Shown one piece after another: positions 57,065-64,000 of a DNA stretch of 64,000 nt. The stretch is from assembly GCF_036711975.1 (NCBI RefSeq), contig NC_091968.1, forward strand, positions 22,754,001 to 22,818,000. The letters run 5' to 3'. Every line of letters begins with the position of its first letter. Position 1 is the stretch's first letter. A model generated the notes under the pieces. It saw nothing but the letters and a program-made list of their open reading frames with translations, searched no databases and had not been told where the DNA came from. Source of the stretch: Onthophagus taurus (Eukaryota; Arthropoda; Insecta; Coleoptera; Scarabaeidae). A program made the translations under genes and the position numbers.

Positions 57065-57850
57065 ATGATTCTAGTTCTAGGTCTTGAGTTAATTTTAGTG
57101 ATAGTGCTAGTGCAATACTAGAACTATCAGTAGAATTATAATATTTAGCTTTTTCCAAGCAGTTAGTAGTCTTTCCAACAATATTTAACATTCTGAAAGT
57201 AGTTAATAGTCTTTTGAAAACAGTGTCTTGTCTTTCCAAGCAGATAATAGTTTCTCCCAGCAGTATATAGTCTTCTCCAAGTAGGTTGTAATCTTTTCTA
57301 GTAATATATAACTCTCTGAAAGCAGTAAGTAGTCTTATGGAAGCAGTATTTCGTCTTTCCAATCAGTTTGTAGTTGTTTATTAGCACTATCTAGTCTTCT
57401 CCAAGCAGATTGTTATCTTTTCCACCAGTATCTAGCATTTTGGAACCAGTAGGTACCTTTTTTTGAAGAGCATATCTCTTGTTTCCAAGCAGTTATTAGT
57501 CTTTTCCAGCAGTATCTAACATTGTGGAAGCAGTAGGTGACTTTTTGGAAAGCACATCTTTTTTCCAAACAATTATTAAAGTCTTTGAAAGCAATAAGTA
57601 GTCTTGGAAGCAGTATTTCGCCTGTCCAAGTAGGTCAAAACGTTTAAGAGCAGTGTTTAGCGTTCTGGAAACAATAGGTATTATTTTGAAAACAGTATTT
57701 AGTCTTTTTCAAGTAAGTTGTGGTCTTTTTCTGCAGTATCTAACATTTTAGAAGCAGTAAGTAGTAGCAGTTGGCAGTTTTTGGTCTTGGACTAGCAGTA
57801 TTTAATCTTCTGATAGCATTAATTAGTCTTTTGCCAACAGTCAGGCGTTG
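57065..57850. repeat. Minisatellite: CAGTATCTAACATTCTGGAA family
   Basis: A CTAG-type module (57065-57130) followed by ~25 variants of short blocks such as TCTTTTCCAGCAGTATCTAA, TTCTGGAAGCAGTAGGTA and TTCCAAGCAGTTAGTAGTC. Relatives at 18828-19020 and, inverted, 23530-23900. Confidence 0.8.
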
Positions 57851-58162
57851 AGTTCTATGAGTTCTAGGCCTCGTGGTCGTCCAGTACACCATCATCTCAA
57901 CTGATCATTAAGTGAAGGGAAGTCAGTGTGAACTAGAATTGGGTGCAATTCAATTTCAACATACAATACCTAATACATAATAGATAAAATATCACAGAAG
58001 TTACAACCAAAAGAGATGATTGAACACAGAAAATGGATCTAACAATAAGAAGTTTCCAGAGTGAACAACCTTCATTTTGAACAAACGCAATTTGAAGAGG
58101 ATGGATGATTAATTTTCGTAAGTATTTTTAATTTAATTTTTATTCAAAATAATTTAATTACG

Positions 58163-58302
58163 GCTCTGTATTCGGGATATCATCAGACGATGTCTGAATC
58201 GGACACATCATATAAATGGCGTTACGAATCTCTCCAATAGTAACAAAGTACACGTCCAAAGCGGATGTAAATACATCAGACCACAGCACATTGCTCTTTA
58301 AA
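58163..58302 (-). CDS. Possible orphan terminal exon, unknown gene
   Basis: After a pyrimidine-containing TATATTTAAAG acceptor-like site, an open minus frame reads SNVLWSDVFTSALDVYFVTI, GEIRNAIYMMCPIQTSSDD and ends NTEP-stop; AATAAA follows the stop by ~17 bp. Base composition is less AT-rich than the flanks. Too short (~46 codons) to assign, and no upstream exon was found in the 3.7 kb before the next minus-strand gene. Could be the last exon of a gene whose other exons are interrupted by repeats, or chance. Confidence 0.3.
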
Positions 58303-59300
58303 TATAGTTACAAAAAAGTTTTTTTTTGTCATCGTTATCTAATTCAGTCACTTAAACAAAAACGATAAGGGTTACCAAAAACGGAATAAAACAAATTATT
58401 ATATTAAAAGATTAAAACAATTTTTTAGCATTCGTTTAAAATTTTTTTATTGCGTTTAAATACATCCAAAAAGTACTTTTTTTTAGTTTGCATAAACACA
58501 GTTTAGTTTACAACGAGTATAATAATGTTTATTGTTTTTTTTTTACATATACATACACATATTTTTAGTACTTTTATTTATAGGGTTTGCATATTAATGG
58601 AATTAAAATAAATCCAGGAAATTTATGACGTTCATAAATCGATAAAACAAAAATAGGTTTATATTTATTATGTTTTTCTTATTTAACTATATTTTAGTAG
58701 TTAAAAAGTTAACAAAAAGTTTTTTTTAGTTTTAGTCATTTATTATTTTAAAATTTTAAAGTTTTAAATTCTCAAATGATTGTCGAAATTGACATATTGA
58801 CTTTATTTTAATATTCCTCTTAGCTTAAACTTAAAATTTATTTGGTCAATTCATCCAAATGAAACGAAATTTTTTTTTTTGATATGTTTTGAATCAAAAA
58901 TTAATCACAGATTTATCTTAATAGAAGATCTGATAAATGCAAACATTGAATATTTACTTCTTAATACATAATTGTTGCGAGTAGCTTATTTTTTATAAAC
59001 ACCCAAAAAAACAGGTATATTTAGCACGCTAAACACATAATACTAATACATTAATTAATACACACCCTGTATTAATTCAATTTTTTTTAAACAATTTGTG
59101 CTTTACTCAAAACAATTTTTTTTTATTGTGGAAAAGAAAATAATATTTGTGCCCATCAAAAAAGTCAGTCTTAATTTTTTTTATAGAATCATTTAAAAAA
59201 AAATCACAGACGGTTGAATCTAAGAGGAATGCTACATCCCGACCCGATCGTGACGTCACGCATGGGTACTATTTCACACTTTGAATTAGAAAATGATATT
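58303..59300. other. Long AT-rich stretch, no gene recognised
   Basis: Many A/T runs, no coding frame. Confidence 0.45.
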
Positions 59301-59309
59301 TAGTGGTTT

Positions 59310-59528
59310 AAAACTAGAGCTAACACAAGACTAAACTTCATCTAAATTTGAAATTATAACTTTAAATTATTAGTATGAAGCAAAATTTTCTTATCAGGCA
59401 AAGAAACTTCACTTTAGCATTAACTTTTATTACAAAATTTTATATTATCTCAAAAAGCTTCATCGAAACCTAACCAAATCAAAGACACTACATTCATCAA
59501 ACCTTCAATTATAGCAAAAGCTTTATTA
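59310..59528 (-). repeat. Reverse copy of the GATGAAGTTT repeat plus CTAG module
   Basis: Reverse complement of 49430-49760 (CTTCATCTAAATTTGAAATT, GCTTCATCGAAACCTAACCA), preceded by ACTAGAGCTAACACAAGAC. Confidence 0.7.
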
Positions 59529-59580
59529 TTAACCCTTTGTGCCCCGACGGTACTTTAAAGTACCGGTAGTTTTAAACACT
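59529..59580 (+). mobile_element. Single piggyBac-type terminus
   Basis: TTAA at 59529-59532 followed by CCCTTTGTGCCCCGACGG and the hairpin CGGTACTTTAAAGTACCG. Piggybac-class ends have this form. No matching right end was found within the window. Confidence 0.5.
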
Positions 59581-59749
59581 CATTTTAAACTGTAGTCACT
59601 GTAGCTACTATACTACTATACAAGAAAGAATCTGTATAAAAAATGACACAATCCGTACTGTAGGGTTTTTAGGTATATTTATTAAACTTATTGTGTACGT
59701 GTTGTTGAATTTTGTTGTACAAAAAGGTATCTCTTTGATAAATGGTTAT

Positions 59750-60520
59750 TAGGTGTGATTATTACAGATCATTTTAAAAAGAAAGCATTGAGATTTAATT
59801 TAAAATAAGTCTCATTCCTTAATTTCAATAAATACGGCTTCCAGGAATTTTTAAATTAGCATCTTTTTTTGACACATTTAGGTTATACGAAAATGTAAGT
59901 TTTATTTCAACATTTTTTTTCTCAATATTTTTCCAATCCAACCCAACAATTATTATATATCATTTTAAAGAGAAAGCTTTGAGCTTTAATTTAGAACAAG
60001 TTTTATACCTTAATTTCAATAAATACGGCTTCCAGGAATTTTTAAATTAGCATCTTTTTTGACACTTTTAGGTTATACGAAAATGTAAGTTTTATTCCAA
60101 CATTTTTTTTCTCAATATTTTTCCAATCCAACCCAACAATTATTATACATCATTTTAAAGAGAAAGCTTTGAGCTTTAATTTAGAACAAGTCTTATTCCT
60201 TAATTTCAATAAATACAGCTTCCAGGAATTTTTATATTAGCATCTCTTTTTGACACTTTTAGGTTATACGAAAATGTAAGTTTTATTTCAACTTTTTTTT
60301 TCTTAACATTTTTCCAATCCAACCCAACAATTATTATACATCATTTTAAAGAGAAAGCTTTGAGCTTTAATTTAGAATAAGTCTCATTCCTTAATTTCAA
60401 TAAATACAGCTTCCAGGAATTTTTTAATTTGCATCTTTTTTGACACTTAGATTATACGAAAATGTTAGTTTTTGCTCAATATTTTTTTTCTCAATATTCT
60501 ATCAGATTTCCGTCGTTCTG
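59750..60520. repeat. ~190-bp satellite, four units
   Basis: AATACGGCTTCCAGGAATTT recurs near 59830, 60020, 60210 and 60403, with GACACTTTTAGGTTATACGA and CCAATCCAACCCAACAATTA in each unit. Confidence 0.88.
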
Positions 60521-61261
60521 TAGCTATAGGTCTGATAACTAAATATTCAAATTTACTGCGTCCACGAAATTGTCGTAGCGCAAGTTCAAAACGAAGAGGA
60601 AGTTGTAAAAATTGTTCTGCTAAATTTGAAATTATAACTTTAAATTATTAGTATGAAGTAAAAATTTAAATTAAGAATTATACCTTCTAATTATATTATA
60701 TATAATATATTATTATATTGTAATTATATTTATGTATATAATTAAATCAAAGGAACTTCATTCATCAAACCTTCAAATTATAATTAGGAGAAATAATACA
60801 GGGTGGTTCAGTTTTTAATCGGGAAACTTTACTAAGATGTAGGTTAGGAGAACTGTACCATTTATGGCAATTTCAGAAAAAGTCGTTACGCATTAAGATC
60901 ATCCTAATAGACAGTAGTTAAAAAGTAAGTGCATTACAGCAATGCACATTTAATCTTTTATTATCTTTAGCATCGTTTCATATTTAAACGAGCCTATGAA
61001 CTATATGATCACAAATACGTTACATTCAAAGTATTTAATAACATTATAACCATAAATTGAGGTTAAGCATGTTTTTACGTGGCTATAAGTGAATTATTGT
61101 AAACCCAGTTTTAATGCTTTAATGGATTTTGTACAACTCTGTTTTATTTACAAGACTCTGTTACTATGGCTAAGAAAAATAAACAGAAACGGTTTAGTAC
61201 CTACTCTCCATTAAAAGTTTCCCAGGGGTTGAAGGCTATAGAAAATGGAATGCTGAAGATA
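60521..61261. other. Repeat fragments, no gene recognised
   Basis: A TA-rich run at 60690-60730, a 'tacagggtggttcag' fragment at 60797-60845, otherwise unclassified. Confidence 0.45.
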
Positions 61262-61530
61262 CCGAAAGCTTTTTTGTACTTCAGAATTGGTCTTTAATTA
61301 AATAATTAACATCAATCTTACTAGTTTCGGCTAATAGCCATCTTCAGAGACTAGTTTTTAGAGTGCAATAGTAGATTAAAATATCAAATATCAAGTTATA
61401 AGTTATTAGATAAAATATAAATGATTAAAGTATAATTTACGACCACGTAAACATTTTAAAAACTTAAAACGTTCTAAGAAACTTAATTAAAGACCAGTTT
61501 TAAAAGTACAAAAAAGCTTTATATATTATT
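61262..61530 (-). mobile_element. ~300-bp MITE (AAAGCTTTTTTGTACT ends), reverse copy
   Basis: Same element as 50628-50925 in opposite orientation, with TAGTTTCGGCTAATAGCCAT and ATCTTCAGAGACTAG inside. Confidence 0.82.
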
Positions 61531-62057
61531 TCTACTAATTATTAACAAATACTGGTAAATTATCTATTTTGTATACACAACATTTCACAAACATTAATAT
61601 TTGTTATAATTAGCTGTCAACAATTTCGCATGTTTGTATTCATTTCAATATTGTCATTTCAAACAGCTAATCAACAAAAGATGGCGCTAGTGCGAACTTT
61701 TAATTACAAATTGAAAAAAGGTTAATTTATGAAATCTGTGATACATGTTAAAGTCACTTCATAATAAATTTCCTTTGGAGGTAAATATAATATAAATATA
61801 ACAAAAACATTTTCCGGATTGTAAAAGAAAAATGTAGCACTCCTTTTAGATACAATCGTCCTTGAAAAAAAAAATACACTTTTTATTAATTAGTAATTAG
61901 TTACTACCAACCTCGAAATAAAAACGAAATTTAAAATATCCCATTAAAAACCCCAAATAATTAAATGAAAAGCCGAAAATTTTTAATAAAACTAAATCGG
62001 CAGTTTCTCTAGTAAAGTTCATCATCTACCTTCTTAATTATCATATTCTTGTCGTAT
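61531..62057. other. 3' flank of the small gene, AGATGGCGCT motif
   Basis: AGATGGCGCT at 61679-61688. No coding region recognised. Confidence 0.4.
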
Positions 62058-62579
62058 TTAGTTTCGGTTAACAACAACGTTTTTAACGGAAGTAGTACAA
62101 TTACAAATAGCCGTAAATATTCTAGTTGCAAAAGTCCTCGCCGACGTCCTGGCCCTATTCGACCACTGTCCGATGCGTTTCGTGCCATCTATCGAAAAAT
62201 AAAATCATTAAAAAAAAATTAAGTGTAATTTACAAGAGATGGCGCTAATCGAGTCTAAACGGCCTAATTTTCGTGGCTATTTTAAGGAGACGCATAAATC
62301 AATAAATTTCAAAATAAAAACAAAATTATACTCACTTTGTATTCCATTATCCTGGTTGTTGTTTAAAAAGGCAACAAAAACATGTTATAAATGTCAAGGT
62401 TAATTTTTTTAACTTACTAATTTACTTTTTTGTTTCTGCCTGGATTGCGCTTCGATTTTAGCGGCCTCTAAAAGGTCGTTAATAAACCCGTTTACATCCC
62501 TCATCATCTCCGGGTCATTTTTAAACTCTTGAACGCGAAGTTCCATCGGTTTATTCAATTCCAACGTTAAATTCGCCAT
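62058..62579 (-). CDS. Small three-exon gene with a 16-nt microexon, 102 aa, unknown
   Basis: Exons (minus): 62579-62418, 62351-62336, 62188-62058; GT-AG at each junction and the frame closes to 102 aa. Family not recognised. Exon 1 (54 codons) encodes an amphipathic helical stretch (MELRVQEFKNDPEMMRD, FINDLLEAAKIEAQSRQKQK). The 16-nt exon 2 gives DNGIQ. Exon 3 is basic and Ser/Thr/Arg-rich (KRIGQWSNRARTSARTF). Start context follows a GC-richer leader and TCTAACCTCA promoter-type sequence. AGATGGCGCT lies inside intron 2 and AGATGGCGCC ~180 bp upstream. Exon 1 looks strongly coding; the microexon and exon 3 are less certain. Confidence 0.55.
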
Positions 62580-62985
62580 TTTAATTCACTTTTTTATTAT
62601 TATTTATGTTCGAATTTCGCGCAATTATCCCGTTTTGAATCTGATCTTTAATCTTTTTTCGATAAGACGTGTGTTTACCGGGACTACCGCGATTGATTGT
62701 AAATTCTAACCTCACTTTCGTTCGTTTTCCACTTAATTATGCATTTTCGCACGGAAAATTATAGATGGCGCCACATTTATTATAACTAAATAAAATGATA
62801 GGTTAAAAAATTAATTCTTTTTGGATTATTTATTTTATTCTACAAAAAAAATGAAATGAAATCAAAACTCAAAAATAATTTTTGTATCCATTTCTTCATT
62901 CTTTATTTTTATAGTCTTTTGATTCGTTTTTTTCGAGAGTATTTAGATTTATCCCAATATTTTACATCCTTTTCATCCTTTTAGA
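62580..62985. promoter_or_regulatory. Upstream region of the small gene
   Basis: Moderately GC-rich 62600-62760, then AGATGGCGCC at 62763-62772. No other gene seen. Confidence 0.4.
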
Positions 62986-64000
62986 TTCTAGTTCTATATA
63001 GTGTTTGTTCTAGTTTTACACTATCACTAGAACTAAAACTAGAACGAGATCTAAAAACATACGGGTTTAGTCGTGAAAAATACTTTCAGGTGTCAATGTC
63101 AACTTTAATTTTATTATTACATTCGTAATCTTCATTAAATTACCTTTAAAGTGAGTCCAAACTTGACGCATTTATCTCAAAAAACCAAAAAGTTTCAATT
63201 TTTAACTTTTAATTTTGACATATTTGTCAGCTTCATAAAAAATCCTTTAAAATGAGTCCAAACTCGACATATTTAACTTTAATAATAATGGAAATACAAT
63301 CACTTCCGGTTTGAAACGTCAACGTCAATTTTGACATATTTGTCATCTTCATTAAAAAGCTTTAAAATGAGTCCAAAGATAACGCACTTATCTCAAAAAA
63401 CAAAAAAGTTGGAATAAAAAACATTAAACCCGAAGTTAGCAATTTAATTTTTAAATATTAATACCAACCTTAATTTTTTATTTTTTTTTATTAAATTTTT
63501 GTTTTTGTGACAAATATTAAGACATTTTATGAAAATTAAGAATATGCCAAAATAACATTGACATTTCAAACCGGAAGTTGCTTATATCTCGAGTAATATT
63601 GGAATTAAACGTATCATGTTTGGACTCATTTCAAAGGATTTTTCACCACGATTACAAATATGTCAAAATTGACGTTGACATTCTTAACCGGAAGTTGGCA
63701 TTAACTTCATTAATATTGAAGATAAATATGTCGTGTTTGTACTCATTGTAAAGGATTTTTAATGAAGATTACAAATATGTCAAAATTGAGGCTGACATTT
63801 TAAACCTGAAGTTAGTTATCATATAATAGACAAATGGACAACTTCATGGTGTTCTTTCATGATGTATTCTTTATTAAAAAACCTTTAAAACGAGTCCAAA
63901 TATGATGCATTTATCTCAAAAAACCAAAAAGTTTGAACTTTCAACTTCAAATTTTCACATATTTGTCAACTTCATAAAAAATATTTTAAAATGAGTCCAA
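62986..64000 (+). repeat. CTAG module plus composite repeat copy B (cut by window end)
   Basis: 62990-63060 is the CTAG quasi-palindrome ending ACGGGTTTAGTCG; 63060-64000 matches 40610-41430 closely (TCACTTCCGGTTTGAAACG, AAACCGGAAGTTGCTTATA). The same module order at both loci shows these are one composite element. Confidence 0.8.

Noticed and set aside
1..64000. CRISPR arrays, bacterial operons, tRNA or rRNA genes
   Set aside because: The sequence is eukaryotic. Tandem repeats here lack a repeat-spacer pattern, and no convincing tRNA A/B boxes or rRNA were seen by eye.

Overview
This is AT-rich insect nuclear DNA with spliced genes, short GT-AG introns, many transposon fossils and several satellite arrays. 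The gene families point to an arthropod: a mod(mdg4)-type BTB locus with FLYWCH terminal exons, a PEA3-type ETS factor, a trypsin and a GBBH-type dioxygenase. The repeat style (acagggtgtt-type inverted-repeat elements, TGACATTTGACA near promoters) suggests a beetle. That last step is inference; no species can be named from this window.

Layout. 1-740 and 3300-3967 are copies of a ~331-bp repeat that bracket a five-exon trypsin gene (1043-2038, minus). A five-exon Cdk2-type kinase (3968-5305, minus) is divergent to the BTB exon of a mod(mdg4)-like locus (5611-6370, plus). That exon ends in codon phase 1 and can be joined to any of five downstream terminal cassettes, each ending in a FLYWCH-type C2H2 zinc finger: 13247-13803, 13933-20102, 20227-20767, 20894-21396 and 21525-21793. 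All five start in the compatible phase, all five have their own poly(A) signal, and neighbouring cassettes are separated by a nearly constant 124-129 bp. Cassette 2 is split by a 5.7-kb intron filled with repeats and a piggyBac fossil. The 6.9-kb common intron holds a nested transposon stack (7006-9536), a 361-bp satellite and a foldback.

22-27 kb holds repeats, an intronless gene of unknown function (25331-26197, minus) and its decayed tandem partial copy. 27004-42255 (minus) is a nine-exon ETS gene of the PEA3/Ets96B type, 368 aa, with all exon phases closing. Its introns carry a MITE, a ~266-bp satellite, LINE and mariner fossils, and a five-times repeated non-coding module. A GC-rich block at 42300-43120 is its likely promoter region. 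43.6-47.2 kb holds a TAA-flanked MITE and LINE copies. 47615-53406 (minus) is a seven-exon gamma-butyrobetaine dioxygenase, 408 aa, whose third intron contains a chain of inverted-repeat elements. 53.9-56.5 kb is a ~174-bp satellite. 57-62 kb is repeats with one possible orphan terminal exon. 62058-62579 (minus) is a small three-exon gene. The window ends in a copy of a large composite repeat also present at 14-18 kb and 40-42 kb.

The most noteworthy system is the mod(mdg4)-like alternative-terminal-exon array: one BTB module is paired by splicing with a choice of zinc fingers. The general design is known from Drosophila. The cassette regularity and the transposon-split cassette seen here are specific observations.
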